Of a DNA stretch of 64,000 bases, positions 53,695-63,440 are shown piece by piece (position 1 is the first letter of the stretch; each line of letters begins with the position of its first letter). This stretch comes from Variovorax sp. ZS18.2.2 (lineage in GTDB: Bacteria > Pseudomonadota > Gammaproteobacteria > Burkholderiales > Burkholderiaceae_C): NCBI RefSeq assembly GCF_024701975.1, contig NZ_JANLNM010000004.1, positions 62,001-126,000 on the forward strand. Reading direction: 5' to 3'. A program made the translations under genes and the position numbers. The notes beneath the pieces were generated by a model. That model had not been told where the DNA came from and did not search any database. It saw only the letters and a program-made list of their open reading frames with translations.

Positions 53695-54873
53695 TCAGGC
53701 CGCGATGCGCTCAGCCAATGCGATCAGCGACCGGTCCGACCCCGCCGGCCCCAGCAGCGAAATGCCCAGCGGTGCGCCGTCGCGCGTGGCGAGCGGCATC
53801 GAGAGCTGCGGAAAACCCGCCAGCCCCGCGATGCACAAGAGGCGGATCGCGCGGTTGCGGTAGTCCTCCATCGAGGCCTCGCTGTCGCTGCGCAGCGGCG
53901 CGATGTCGGGCATGGTCGGCAGGAGCAGCACGCCGTCGGTGCCGAGCAGGGCGCCCAGGTGCGCGCGAAAGGCCGTGCGGAAAACCCGTGCGGTCGCCAC
54001 CTGCGCATCGGTCACTTCGCGCGACCACGCAAAGCGCTCGGCCACGCCCGGGCCGAGCGGCGGTGCGTAGCGTTCGATCAGCGGGCCGTCGGTGAGCCAG
54101 GCTTCGCGCGATTGCAGATAACGGAAGTGCCAGTACATCGCGTCGAAGGATTCCAGCGCCACCGTTGTTCCTTGCGCGGGGCCGAGCAGGCTTTGTACGC
54201 GGTCGGCCACGCCCCTGAGCGCATCCGTCGCGGCAGGCACGGCCAGCGCCCAGACGTCGTCGGGACGCAGCAGCCGCACGCGCTCGGGCAGGGGGGGCGC
54301 GTCAGCGTCCAGCAGCACATCGGCCACGCGCGCGAAGGTGCCGACGTCGCGTGCGAACCAGCCGCAGGTGTCGAAGCTGGGCGCGAGGTCGAGCGCGCCT
54401 TCCAGGCTCACGCGGCCGTGTGTCGGGCGCAGGCCGTACAGGCCGCAGTGATTGGCCGGCGCACGCACCGAGCCGCCGGTGTCGGTGCCGAGCGCGAAGT
54501 CGCAGAGCTTCGACGACACCGCCGAGGCCGACCCCGACGACGAGCCGCCCGTGATGCGCAGCGGCGCGCCGCCGTTGACCGGTGCGCCGAAATGCGCGTT
54601 GTTGCCGTTCATCGAGAACGCGAGTTCGTCGGTCACGGTCTTGCCGGCAAAGCGCGCACCGGCATCGAGCAGCTTCTGCACCGTGGGCGCGGTGCGGGTC
54701 TTGATGCCCGACATCGCCAGCACGATCGGGTTGCCGCCGCCGGTGGGATAGCCGGCCACGTCGAACAGGTCCTTGGCCGCAAAGCTCAGGTCCGACAAAG
54801 GGCCGGTGCTGGCACGCGCCACCGGCGCATCGGGGTACGGAACGAAGGCGTGGGCGGGGTCGTGCAATGGCAT
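53695..54873 (-). CDS. Amidase signature enzyme linked to a Dpp-type importer
   Basis: 392 residues, shorter than most amidases. The triad is complete: Lys34 in SFAAKDLFDVAG, the cis-Ser of ITGGSSSGSASAV (residues 111-113), and the nucleophile Ser135 in LGTDTGGSVRAPAN. It opens at MPLHDPAHAF. It is the last gene of the Dpp-like ABC operon, 26 bases after the second ATPase gene, so it probably hydrolyses the amide that this importer brings in. Related amidases in this setting act on short amides or N-acyl amino acids; the exact one cannot be told. Confidence 0.88.
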   Translation of the reverse strand: MPLHDPAHAFVPYPDAPVARASTGPLSDLSFAAKDLFDVAGYPTGGGNPIVLAMSGIKTRTAPTVQKLLDAGARFAGKTVTDELAFSMNGNNAHFGAPVNGGAPLRITGGSSSGSASAVSSKLCDFALGTDTGGSVRAPANHCGLYGLRPTHGRVSLEGALDLAPSFDTCGWFARDVGTFARVADVLLDADAPPLPERVRLLRPDDVWALAVPAATDALRGVADRVQSLLGPAQGTTVALESFDAMYWHFRYLQSREAWLTDGPLIERYAPPLGPGVAERFAWSREVTDAQVATARVFRTAFRAHLGALLGTDGVLLLPTMPDIAPLRSDSEASMEDYRNRAIRLLCIAGLAGFPQLSMPLATRDGAPLGISLLGPAGSDRSLIALAERIAA

Positions 54874-54898
54874 GGCGATGGATGAATGAAAAGAAGGT

Positions 54899-55930
54899 TC
54901 AGGCGACCAGCACGGGCGCGATGGCCGCGGCGGCCTCCGTGTGGATGCAGCGTACACGGTGATTCGGTGCCAGTTCAATCACTGGCGGTTGCGCGGCACG
55001 GCAGGCATCGCTCGCGAGCGTGCAGCGCTCGGCAAAGGAGCAGCCGGGCGGCAATGCCGAAAGATCAGGCGGCGCACCGCCGATGGTCTCCAGCCGCGTG
55101 CCACGCGCGAGCGTCCCGTGCGCCCGGCTCTTGAGCAGCGCGATGGTGTACGGATGGCGCGGCGAGCGGATCAGCTCGCGCGCCGTGCCTTCCTCGACGA
55201 TGCGCCCCGCATACATCACCGCGATGCGGTCGGCCACCTCGACGGCCGCGCCGATGTCGTGCGTGACGAAGATCACCGAGAGGCCGAGGTCGCGCTGCAG
55301 CTCGCGCAGCAGCAACAGGATCTGGATCTGCACCGTCGCGTCCAGCGCAGTGGTCGGCTCGTCGGCGAGCAGAAGCTGCGGTTTGCAGGCCAATGCGAGC
55401 GCGATCATGGCGCGCTGACGCATGCCGCCCGACATCTCGTGCGGATAGGCCTGCAGGCGTCGTTCGGGGCTCGGAATGCGAACGCGCTCGAACAGCGCCA
55501 GCGCGCGTTTCTGCGCCTCGGCCTGACCGACGTTTTCATGGCGGCGAATCGATTCGACGATCTGCGCGCCCACCGAGTACACCGGGTCGAGCGCGAGCAG
55601 CGGCTCCTGGAAAATCATCGACGCGACCTTGCCGCGAAAGTCCGCGAGTTCGCGCTGCGACATCGCGAGCACGTCGCGGCCCGCCACTTCCACCAGCCCG
55701 CCCATGCGGGTGCGGCGCTCGGGGTGCAGGCGCAGCAGCGTGCGCATGGTCACGCTCTTGCCCGAACCCGACTCCCCGATCAGCGCGACCACCTCGCCGC
55801 GCTGCACTTCGAGGCTCACGCCGCTGACCGCGTGCACGGGCTTGCGGCCGCCGCTGAAGGTGACGCTGAGGTCGCGCAGCCGGACCATGGGGCCGGTGGC
55901 GGCGGTTTCTGTCACTGCTGCTGCGGTCAT
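54899..55930 (-). CDS. Peptide/nickel-type ABC transporter ATP-binding protein (DppD-like)
   Basis: 343 residues. Walker A is GESGSGKSVTMR, the Q-loop MIFQEPLLALDPVYSVG, the signature EMSGGMRQRAMIALALACKP, Walker B LLLADEPTTALDATVQ and the switch His in VTHDIGAAVEVAD. The C-terminal OppD/F-type cysteine region (GCSFAERCTLASDAC) may hold an iron-sulfur cluster, as in family members. It energises the DppBC-like permease with the ATPase encoded just upstream. Start MTAAAVTE chosen; a longer frame upstream has no ribosome site. Confidence 0.92.
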   Translation of the reverse strand: MTAAAVTETAATGPMVRLRDLSVTFSGGRKPVHAVSGVSLEVQRGEVVALIGESGSGKSVTMRTLLRLHPERRTRMGGLVEVAGRDVLAMSQRELADFRGKVASMIFQEPLLALDPVYSVGAQIVESIRRHENVGQAEAQKRALALFERVRIPSPERRLQAYPHEMSGGMRQRAMIALALACKPQLLLADEPTTALDATVQIQILLLLRELQRDLGLSVIFVTHDIGAAVEVADRIAVMYAGRIVEEGTARELIRSPRHPYTIALLKSRAHGTLARGTRLETIGGAPPDLSALPPGCSFAERCTLASDACRAAQPPVIELAPNHRVRCIHTEAAAAIAPVLVA

Positions 55931-55991
55931 TGGAGTACCTTCGTGCTTCGCACTGCGGTGCGAGCTTGCTTGGGGCGGCCCGGCGCGGCGC

Positions 55992-57038
55992 TCATGCGGC
56001 CTGCCTCTGGAAGGGTTGCGGCTGCGCCATCGGATGCCCGCTGCCCGGCTCATGCACCAGGCAGCTCACCGCATGCTGCGAACCCGTCGCGATGCGTTCT
56101 GGCACGACCTGGCTGCACACCGGTGCCGCGATGGAACAGCGCGGATGGAAGCGGCAGCCCGTCGGCGGGTTGATCGGGTTTGGTGGGTCACCCGCGAGCG
56201 CCGCCACCTCGGTGCGGTTGTCCGGGTCCATCGACGGCATCGAGGACAGCAATGCGCGCGTGTACGGATGCGCGGGCGTCTCGTACAGCGCATCGGCCGG
56301 ACCGATCTCGGCCACCTGTCCCAGGTACATCACCATCACGCGGTCGCTCACGTAGCGCACCACGTTGAGGTCGTGGCTGATGAAGACGTACGTCAGGCCG
56401 AACTCCGTCTTCAGGTCGAGCAGCAGGTTGATGACCTGCGCTTCCACCGACTTGTCGAGCGCCGACACGGCTTCGTCGAGGATCACCATGCGCGGCTGCA
56501 ATGCCAGCGCCCGGGCGATGTTCACGCGCTGCCGCTGGCCCCCGGAGAGTTCATGCGGATAGCGCTCGGCAAAGCGCTGCGGCGCGAGGCCCACGCGCGC
56601 CAGCAGGTCGCGCGCCCGCGCCACCGATTCGCGCCGCGACACGCCATGCACCTGCGGACCGAAGGCGACCGAGTCCTCGATGGTTAGGCGCGGGTTGAGC
56701 GAGGCGTAGCTGTCCTGGAACACCATCTGCACCTGGCGGCGGAATTCCTTCAGCGGCAGGTCGCGGCTGCCGACCTCGCGGCCGTCGAAGATCACCTCGC
56801 CGCGTGTCGGTTCGATGAGCTGCATCAGGAGGCGCGCAGTGGTCGACTTGCCGCAGCCCGATTCGCCGACCACGCCGAGCGTCTCGCCCTTCATGACCTC
56901 GAAGTCCACGCCGTCCACGGCGCGCACCACGCCGCCGCCGCGGCCCAGCGGGTCTTTCTTGAGCGGAAAGTGCTTGACCAGGCCCGCGATGGTGAGGAGC
57001 GGCTGCGCGGGGCCGCCGATGTCCTTCAATGCTTCCAT
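55992..57038 (-). CDS. Peptide/nickel-type ABC transporter ATP-binding protein (DppF-like)
   Basis: 348 residues. It has the DppF/OppF opening AGLVKHFPLKKDPLGRGGGVVRAVDGV, Walker A GESGCGKSTTARLL, the signature ELSGGQRQRVNIARALALQP, Walker B VILDEAVSALDKSVEAQ and the C-terminal cysteine region GCRFHPRCSIAAPVC. It forms the ATPase pair with the DppD-like subunit. It starts 4 bases after the permease gene stop, so the operon is tightly packed. Confidence 0.92.
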   Translation of the reverse strand: MEALKDIGGPAQPLLTIAGLVKHFPLKKDPLGRGGGVVRAVDGVDFEVMKGETLGVVGESGCGKSTTARLLMQLIEPTRGEVIFDGREVGSRDLPLKEFRRQVQMVFQDSYASLNPRLTIEDSVAFGPQVHGVSRRESVARARDLLARVGLAPQRFAERYPHELSGGQRQRVNIARALALQPRMVILDEAVSALDKSVEAQVINLLLDLKTEFGLTYVFISHDLNVVRYVSDRVMVMYLGQVAEIGPADALYETPAHPYTRALLSSMPSMDPDNRTEVAALAGDPPNPINPPTGCRFHPRCSIAAPVCSQVVPERIATGSQHAVSCLVHEPGSGHPMAQPQPFQRQAA

Positions 57039-57042
57039 GGCC

Positions 57043-57945
57043 TCAGCCCTTGTTGTCCATGGCCGACCGCAGCCCGTCGGACAGGAGGTTGAAGGAAATC
57101 GAGGTGATGAAGATCATCGCCCCCGGCAGTGCGGCCACCCAGGGCTGCACGTAGATCGCGGTGCGCAGCGTATTGAGCATCAGGCCCCACTCGGGCTCCG
57201 GCGGCTTCACGCCGAGGCCCAGGAACGAGAGGCCCGAGGCCAGGATCATCGAGACCGCGATGAGGCTCGTGGCGTAGACGAAGATCGGCCCTAGCACATT
57301 GCCCAGCACATGCACCCGCACGATGGTGAAGGGACTGGCGCCCGAGGCGCGCGCCGCCTCCACGTAGTCGCGGGTACGCACCTGCGTGGTCACGCTCTCG
57401 GCCACGCGCGCGATCTGCGGAATGAAAACGATGGTCAGCGAGATCAGCGAATTGACCACGCCCGCACCCAGCGTGCCCGACAGCGCGATGGCCAGCAGCA
57501 CCGAGGGAAACGCGTAGAACACGTCGATGGTGCGCATGATCAGCGTGTTGGTGATGCCGCCCGCATAGCCCGCGACGATGCCGATCACCGTGCCCAGCAC
57601 GAAGGCGCAGAGCACCGGCGTGATGCCGATGAAGAGCGACAGCCGCGCGCCGACGATCAGGCGCGAGAGCATGTCGCGGCCCAGCTCGTCGCTGCCGAAG
57701 GGCAGGCCCTCGGTGCCGATGGGCTTGAGCCGCTTGAGCATTGACGACTGGTACGGGTCGGACGGTGCGAGCCACGGGCCGAACACCGCGAGCGCGATCA
57801 GCAGCAAGACGACGATGGCCGCACCGACCGCGACCGGGTCGCGGCGAAAGCGCAGCCAGACCGAGGCCCAGTAGCCGCGCGAGCGCTGGGCCGGCAACGG
57901 CTCGACGGCTGCGGCGGTGGGAGAGGAAGCGAGCACGGTGGACAT
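57043..57945 (-). CDS. Peptide/nickel-type ABC transporter permease (DppC-like)
   Basis: 300 residues with about six membrane segments. The N-terminal cytoplasmic part contains RFRRDPVAVGAAIVVLLLIAL; the DppC block SDELGRDMLSRLIVGARLSLFIG follows, and the EAA loop VEAARASGASPFTIVRVHVLGN is near residue 195. It forms the channel with the DppB-like subunit. It begins 19 bases after that gene. Confidence 0.92.
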   Translation of the reverse strand: MSTVLASSPTAAAVEPLPAQRSRGYWASVWLRFRRDPVAVGAAIVVLLLIALAVFGPWLAPSDPYQSSMLKRLKPIGTEGLPFGSDELGRDMLSRLIVGARLSLFIGITPVLCAFVLGTVIGIVAGYAGGITNTLIMRTIDVFYAFPSVLLAIALSGTLGAGVVNSLISLTIVFIPQIARVAESVTTQVRTRDYVEAARASGASPFTIVRVHVLGNVLGPIFVYATSLIAVSMILASGLSFLGLGVKPPEPEWGLMLNTLRTAIYVQPWVAALPGAMIFITSISFNLLSDGLRSAMDNKG

Positions 57946-57964
57946 GGCTTGTCGGCTTCCTTCT

Positions 57965-58918
57965 TCAGGCCCGCGCGATGCGCGGATCGAGCAGCGTCTG
58001 CAGCATATCGACCAGCAGGTTGAGCACCACGAAGAACATCGCCAGCACCAGGATCGTTCCCTGCAGCAGCGGCAGGTCGCGCTGGAAGATGGCGGAGTTC
58101 AGCAGGAAGCCGGTGCCGGGCCACGAGAACACGGTCTCGATCAGGATCGAGCCGCCCAGCAGGTAGCCCAGTTGCAGGCCCATCACGGCGAGCGCCGTGG
58201 GCGCCGCGTTCTTCACCATGTGGCGGAACACGCCGAAGTGCGTGAGCCCTTTGGCGCGCAGCCCGACGATGAACTCCTGGTCGAGGATGTCGGCCACCAG
58301 CGCGCGCACGGTGCGCGCGATGATGCCCATCGGAATCACCGACATCGTGAGCGCGGGCAGCAGCAGGAACTGCAGGTGCTCCCAGTTCCAGGCCCAGTCG
58401 TCCGAGCCGCTCGGGCCGGCGCCCGTGGCCGGCAGCCACATGAGCTGCGACGAGAACACGATCACCATCACCATGCCCAGCCAGTAGTGCGGCACGCTCA
58501 CGCCGAGCACCGAGAACATCGAGGCGAGGCGGTCGATCCACGAGCCGCGGAAGTAACCGGCCACGAAGCCGAAGAGGCACCCCAGCACGAAGCCGATGAA
58601 GGTGGCCACCACCGCCAGGCGCAGCGTGTTGCCCACGGCGGTGAACACCTCGCCGGCCACCGCGCGGTTGCTCGCGATGGACACGCCCAGGTCGCCGTGC
58701 ACCGCACGCCAGACCCACATGGCGAACTGCTCGGGCAGCGAGCGGTTGAAGCCGTAGAGCTCGCGCAGCTGCGCCTGAAGGTCCGCCGAGGCGTCGGGCG
58801 GCAGGATCGACACCAGTGGATCGCCGGGCGCGATGTGCACGAGCAGGAAGCACACGAGGGCCACGCCGATCATGATCGGCACGGCGTAGATCACGCGGCG
58901 CAGGAGGTAGGCGAACAT
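57965..58918 (-). CDS. Peptide/nickel-type ABC transporter permease (DppB-like)
   Basis: 317 residues. It opens [21 protein letters not shown], a hallmark DppB first membrane helix, and contains [22 protein letters not shown], the [27 protein letters not shown] region and [24 protein letters not shown] near the C-terminus. It is the partner of the DppC-like permease and lies 37 bases after the binding-protein gene. Confidence 0.92.
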   Translation of the reverse strand: MFAYLLRRVIYAVPIMIGVALVCFLLVHIAPGDPLVSILPPDASADLQAQLRELYGFNRSLPEQFAMWVWRAVHGDLGVSIASNRAVAGEVFTAVGNTLRLAVVATFIGFVLGCLFGFVAGYFRGSWIDRLASMFSVLGVSVPHYWLGMVMVIVFSSQLMWLPATGAGPSGSDDWAWNWEHLQFLLLPALTMSVIPMGIIARTVRALVADILDQEFIVGLRAKGLTHFGVFRHMVKNAAPTALAVMGLQLGYLLGGSILIETVFSWPGTGFLLNSAIFQRDLPLLQGTILVLAMFFVVLNLLVDMLQTLLDPRIARA

Positions 58919-58955
58919 GGGTGGCTGGCTCGTGGCTGGCTGGAGAAAGAAGCGG

Positions 58956-60617
58956 TCAGTCCATCGTCATGGTCGCGATGTCGATGAACCAGCTCTTCGG
59001 CTGCACCACGTTCTTCACCTTGGCCGACATGGCGCGCGGACCCACGTCGTGCGCGATCCAGACGAAGGGCGCGTCGTCCACGATGTGGGTGTGCAGCTTC
59101 GCGAGCGCGGCGTCGCGCGCCTTGTCGTCGAAGCTGGTGCGCGCATCGGCTACCAGCTTGTCGACCTCGGCGTTGCCGTAGTAGCCCCAGTTGTTCGACA
59201 CCGGCGGGAAAGCCTTGGTGCTCACGAAGCGCACCATCGCGAAGAACGGGTCCATCGCCGCGAAGCTGATGTTGACCGCGTTGGCGCCGTTGGCCGACGG
59301 GTCCTTCGCACCCTTGCGCCAGTTGGTGAAGAGCGTGTTCCATTCGATGACGTCGAACTGCACGTCGAAGAAGCACTGCTTGAGCGACTGCTGCGCGAAC
59401 TCGTTCATCGGCAGCGGCTGCATCTGGCCCGAGCCCGAGGCCGAGATCTGCACCTTCACCTTGATCGGCTTGGCCGCCGAGTAGCCGGCCTGCGTCATGA
59501 GGGCCTGCGCGGCCTTTACGTCGTAGCGGATGTCGAAGGTGGGCTTGCCGAACCACGGGTGGCCGGGCGGCACCGTGCCCTTGGGCTCGGCCATCATGCC
59601 GCCCAGCAGCTGCTTCATGCCGCCGCGGTCGATGCACAGGTTGGCGGCCTGGCGCACGCGCTTGTCGAGCCAGGGCGAGCCTTCGGCGAACGACAGTTGC
59701 CACGGCCACACGTGCGGCTGCGCGTTCGAATAGATCTTGAAGCCGCGCTGCGTGATCTGCGCCATGGCGTCGGGCGAGGGCGCCTCGATCCAGTCGACCT
59801 GTCCGCCCAGCAGTGCGGCGGTGCGTGCGTTGGCTTCGGGCATCGGGATCATCACGACCTTGTCGATCTTGGGCACGCGCTTGGCGTCCCAATAGGTCTT
59901 GTTGGCGGCGAGTTCCAGCCGCTCGCGCGCCACGAAGCGCGTGACCTTGAACGGACCCGAGCCGGCCGGGTCGGCCGCGAAGGCGGTCCACGCGGCCTTG
60001 GCCTTGTCGGCGGGCGTGGCGCCGGCAGCCGCATCGAACTTCTTCTGCCAGTGCGCGGGCGAAGCCATGAACAGGTTCGACAGGTTGATGGGCAGGAAGG
60101 CGTCGGGCTCGCTGGTGGTGAGCTCCACCGTGAGGTCGTCGATCTTGCGCGCGGTGCGCAGCGTGGGCATGCGCGATGCAGTGACGCCCACCTGGCTGGC
60201 GTCGAACTGCGGTGCGTCCTTGTCGAGCACCTTCTGCACGTTCCACACCACCGCATCGGCATTGAAGGCCGAGCCGTCGTGGAACTTGACGCCGGGGCGC
60301 AGCTTGAAGACCCACTTGGTCTTGTCCTTGGCGTCGACCGCCCACGAGGTGGCAACGCCGGGAATCAACACGCTGGGCGCGTCGGCCTTGGACAGGTCCC
60401 ACTGCGTGAGCGCGTCGTAGATCGGGATGCCGGTGAAACGGTTGCCTTCGAAGCCCTGGTCGGGCTGGCCGAGGGTGCGCGGGATGTCGGCCGCGGTCAT
60501 GGCGATGCGCAGTGTCTTTTCCTGGGCCAGCGCGGCGGGCGATGCGAAGACCAGGGTGGCGAGTGCCGCGCAGGCGGCCAGGGGTTTCAGGGACAGGGCG
60601 GGGGCAGCACGCTTCAC
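58956..60617 (-). CDS. ABC transporter substrate-binding protein, SBP_bac_5 (DppA-like)
   Basis: 553 residues. A signal peptide spans about residues 1-32 (ending ASPAALA-QE), followed by the family-5 fold: [28 protein letters not shown], the [24 protein letters not shown] block and [19 protein letters not shown]. Family members bind peptides, nickel or N-acylated compounds in the periplasm. The start is GTG at 60617, with cggag 6 bases upstream; an ATG overlapping it is followed at once by a stop codon, so it cannot be used. First gene of the five-gene importer plus amidase operon. Confidence 0.9.
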   Translation of the reverse strand: MKRAAPALSLKPLAACAALATLVFASPAALAQEKTLRIAMTAADIPRTLGQPDQGFEGNRFTGIPIYDALTQWDLSKADAPSVLIPGVATSWAVDAKDKTKWVFKLRPGVKFHDGSAFNADAVVWNVQKVLDKDAPQFDASQVGVTASRMPTLRTARKIDDLTVELTTSEPDAFLPINLSNLFMASPAHWQKKFDAAAGATPADKAKAAWTAFAADPAGSGPFKVTRFVARERLELAANKTYWDAKRVPKIDKVVMIPMPEANARTAALLGGQVDWIEAPSPDAMAQITQRGFKIYSNAQPHVWPWQLSFAEGSPWLDKRVRQAANLCIDRGGMKQLLGGMMAEPKGTVPPGHPWFGKPTFDIRYDVKAAQALMTQAGYSAAKPIKVKVQISASGSGQMQPLPMNEFAQQSLKQCFFDVQFDVIEWNTLFTNWRKGAKDPSANGANAVNISFAAMDPFFAMVRFVSTKAFPPVSNNWGYYGNAEVDKLVADARTSFDDKARDAALAKLHTHIVDDAPFVWIAHDVGPRAMSAKVKNVVQPKSWFIDIATMTMD

Positions 60618-60843
60618 ATGGAACTCCGGTGTGGGGGTGACGAAAAAGACGAACGAATGTCTCAAGCACGACATGTGCCAGCCGGCGCAGAGGCCCCAGG
60701 CATGCGCTGGCTATTGCCGGCTATTGCGGCGATGCCGCCATCCCGGCTATGCCATCCGACCGATAGACGCAGCCGCGCCCCGCTTTCCACAATGCACCGC
60801 CCCGCTTCGAAAGCCAAAGTCGCGCGGGCGAGGGCAAGAACCG

Positions 60844-61572
60844 ATGACAACACTGAGACAAGGCTCGCGCGGGGCCGATGTCCGCAGGCTGCAGGAGGCC
60901 CTGAACAGGACGCTCCAGCCGGGGCCCGGGCTCGCGATCGACGGCGACTACGGTCCGTTCACCCGGATGGCCGTGCGCCGGCTGCAGGCTGCGAACTGGC
61001 TGGTCGAGGACGGCGAGGCCGGCCCCTGCACGCAGAACCTTGTGTTCGGCCGCGAAGGCCGCGCGCCGATCCTGCATCCCGTTGCGCTGATCCCCCAGCC
61101 GGAGCCTGCCCTGTGCTGGGCGGCCGCCACGGCCATGGTCACGCGCGCCGCCGTGCAGGCGGTGGTCGCGCGCACGCCGGGCGAGCTGATCGCCGAGGAC
61201 GGTGGGCTGCGCACCTTCGCAAACGCCGACACCGACGAGGCGATGACCGCCGACGCGCTCTTCGCTTCCGCGCACGGCCTGGTGCTGCAACAACCGGCGA
61301 CCTGCTGGACGGTCGGCGCCATGCGCGCCGCACTGGAGAACGGGTTGCTGATGTTCGACCTGCGCTGGGGCGCCAAGGGCCATGCGGCGGGCGTCGGCGG
61401 CCCGGGGCATATGGTGGTCGTGGCCGGCATCCGCGGCGAGGGCGACGCCGGCACCACGCTGCGCGTCTTCGATCCCTGGCCGCCGAACAAGGGCGCGCGC
61501 TGCTCGGTCAACCATGCCAGCTGGAGCCGGCACACGGCCGGAAACATCTGCCGGGTGTTCCTGCACCCGTAG
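60844..61572 (+). CDS. Peptidoglycan-binding domain fused to a papain-like cysteine protease
   Basis: 242 residues. Residues 1-55 form a PG_binding_1 domain ([18 protein letters not shown] and the [19 protein letters not shown] repeat block). Residues 85-242 form a papain-like (C70/AvrRpt2-type) domain with Cys91 in CWAAATAMV, His189 in [10 protein letters not shown] and Asp210 in VFDPWPP, a plausible catalytic triad. No signal peptide is seen, so it is either cytoplasmic or exported by a dedicated route. The fold combination suggests an enzyme acting on cell-wall peptides or on proteins of a neighbouring cell. No immunity gene was recognised next to it. Confidence 0.82.
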   Translation: MTTLRQGSRGADVRRLQEALNRTLQPGPGLAIDGDYGPFTRMAVRRLQAANWLVEDGEAGPCTQNLVFGREGRAPILHPVALIPQPEPALCWAAATAMVTRAAVQAVVARTPGELIAEDGGLRTFANADTDEAMTADALFASAHGLVLQQPATCWTVGAMRAALENGLLMFDLRWGAKGHAAGVGGPGHMVVVAGIRGEGDAGTTLRVFDPWPPNKGARCSVNHASWSRHTAGNICRVFLHP

Positions 61573-61604
61573 CCCCGGGGAGGCGGTGCGACAATCCCCG
61601 CGCC

Positions 61605-62636
61605 ATGACAGACACCCTCACGATCACCCGCCCCGACGACTGGCATTTGCATGTGCGCGATGGCGCCGCGCTCGAAGCCGTCGTACCGCACAGCGCGCGC
61701 CAGTTCGGCCGCGCGCTGATCATGCCGAACCTCCGCCCTCCCGTGACCACCGCCGCGCAGGCCGTGGCTTATCGCGACCGCATCCTTGCCGCCGTGCCTG
61801 AAGGCGCCACCTTCGAACCGGTGATGTCGCTCTACCTGACCGACAAGCTGCCGCCCGAGGAAATCGCCCTCGCCGCCGAAGCCGGTGTGCGCGCGCTCAA
61901 GCTCTACCCGGCCGGCGCCACCACCAACAGCGATGCCGGCGTGACCGACATCCGCAAGACCTACAAGACGCTCGAAGCCATGCAGAAGCACGGCCTCCTG
62001 CTGCTGGTGCATGGCGAAGTGACCGACCCGGCCATCGACCTGTTCGACCGCGAGGCCGTGTTCGTCGACCGCGTGATGATTCCGCTGCGCCGCGACTTCC
62101 CCGAGCTCAAGGTGGTGTTCGAGCACCTCACCACCAAAGAGGGCGCCCACTACGTGCGCGATGCCGACCGCTTCACGGCCGCCACCATCACCGCGCACCA
62201 CCTGCTCTACAACCGCAACGCCATCTTCACCGGCGGCATCCGCCCGCACTACTACTGCCTGCCGGTGCTCAAGCGCGAGACGCACCGCGTGGCGCTGGTC
62301 GAGGCGGCTGCGAGCGGCAGCGACCGCTTCTTCCTCGGCACCGACAGCGCGCCGCACCCCGCGCACCTGAAAGAACATGCGCTCGGTTGCGCCGGCTGCT
62401 ACACCGCGCTGACCGCGATCGAGCTTTATGCCGAGGCCTTCGACAGCGTGAATGCGCTCGACAAGCTGGAAGGTTTCGCGAGCTTCCACGGCCCCGACTT
62501 CTACAGCCTGCCGCGGCACACCGACACCGTCACTTTGAAGCGTGAGAGCTGGACCGTGCCGGAGACGGTGCCCTACGGCGAAGCGACGCTCAAGCCGCTG
62601 CGCGGCGGCGAAACCATCAACTGGAAACTCGTATGA
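61605..62636 (+). CDS. pyrC: Dihydroorotase, class II
   Basis: 343 residues, the usual class II length. The binuclear zinc site is intact: His14 and His16 in DWHLHVRDG, the carboxylated Lys98 in ALKLYPAG, His135 in LLVHGEV, His173 in FEHLTT and the catalytic Asp246 in LGTDSAPH. It closes carbamoyl-aspartate to dihydroorotate in pyrimidine synthesis. The ATG at 61605 follows a GACAAT -10-like box by 9 bases with no Shine-Dalgarno sequence, so it may be leaderless. Its stop overlaps the start of the NYN-domain gene by 4 bases (ATGA). Confidence 0.95.
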   Translation: MTDTLTITRPDDWHLHVRDGAALEAVVPHSARQFGRALIMPNLRPPVTTAAQAVAYRDRILAAVPEGATFEPVMSLYLTDKLPPEEIALAAEAGVRALKLYPAGATTNSDAGVTDIRKTYKTLEAMQKHGLLLLVHGEVTDPAIDLFDREAVFVDRVMIPLRRDFPELKVVFEHLTTKEGAHYVRDADRFTAATITAHHLLYNRNAIFTGGIRPHYYCLPVLKRETHRVALVEAAASGSDRFFLGTDSAPHPAHLKEHALGCAGCYTALTAIELYAEAFDSVNALDKLEGFASFHGPDFYSLPRHTDTVTLKRESWTVPETVPYGEATLKPLRGGETINWKLV

Positions 62637-63436
62637 CACCCACGCTGCGCGTGATGCTTTTGATCGATGCCGACAACGTCTCGGCCGACGTGATCGAGCA
62701 GGCCGTGCAGCGCACGATGGACGAGTACGGCGCCATCCATGTGCGCCGCGCGTACTGCAACGCCGAGATGGCGGTCAACCGGCAGGCGCTGTTCAAGCAG
62801 CTCTCGGTGCGGCCGATGGTGAACCTCTCGGCCGGCAAGAACAGCACCGACATCGCGCTCGCGGTCGATGCAATCGACCTCGTGATCGCCGAGCGGCCCG
62901 ACGTGGTGGTGCTGGTGTCCTCGGACTCCGACTTCGCGCCGCTCGTGAGCCGGCTGCGCGAAAAGGGCTGCCGCGTCTGCGGCATCGGCCAGCAAGGCAA
63001 GACGGGTGACGAGACGGTGGGCGTGTACGACACCTTCATCGATCTTGCGCACCATAGCGCGAAGCCTGCGGCCCGCACCGTGGCAGCCAAGAAGGTCGCG
63101 GCGAAGGTGCCTGCCGTGAAGACCGCGCGCGTGAAGAGCACGGCGGCGCCCGCCAAGAAGACTGCGACGAAGACCGCCGCGCGCAAGGCGACGCGGGTCG
63201 CCGCCGAGCCCGTGCCGCAGTCGGTCTCCGAAGCCGCAGAGTTCATCCTGAAGGCCGCGCCAGCCCTCCGCAGCGGCAAGGACGTGCCGCTCAACGACGT
63301 GGCCAAAGCCCTGCGCACCGCAGGCCTCCTCAGCAAGAGCGGCAGCTCGCTCAAGCTGTTCGACAAGCTCACCGCGGAGTTCGCCGTGCTGCAGCACCCC
63401 GACCGCATCCGCTGGACGGGCGCGCCCGCGTCCTGA
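62633..63436 (+). CDS. NYN-domain protein with a LOTUS/OST-HTH domain (predicted RNA-binding/RNase)
   Basis: 267 residues. Residues 1-140 are a NYN (PIN-like) domain with acidic metal-site residues: Asp12 and Asp14 in [12 protein letters not shown], the [15 protein letters not shown] block and [17 protein letters not shown]. Residues 140-200 are a Lys/Ala-rich, histone-H1-like linker ([15 protein letters not shown] repeats) that should bind nucleic acid. Residues 200-267 fit an OST-HTH/LOTUS fold ([29 protein letters not shown]). It probably binds or cuts RNA. It overlaps pyrC by 4 bases and is co-translated with it; the reason for that link is unknown. Confidence 0.87.
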   Translation: MTPTLRVMLLIDADNVSADVIEQAVQRTMDEYGAIHVRRAYCNAEMAVNRQALFKQLSVRPMVNLSAGKNSTDIALAVDAIDLVIAERPDVVVLVSSDSDFAPLVSRLREKGCRVCGIGQQGKTGDETVGVYDTFIDLAHHSAKPAARTVAAKKVAAKVPAVKTARVKSTAAPAKKTATKTAARKATRVAAEPVPQSVSEAAEFILKAAPALRSGKDVPLNDVAKALRTAGLLSKSGSSLKLFDKLTAEFAVLQHPDRIRWTGAPAS

Positions 63437-63440
63437 TCCG

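Noticed and set aside
58917..61604. N-terminal extension of pyrC reaching 895 codons upstream
   Set aside because: The frame happens to stay open antisense to the binding protein and through the protease gene. Only the part from 61605 resembles dihydroorotase and it starts exactly at the family N-terminus.
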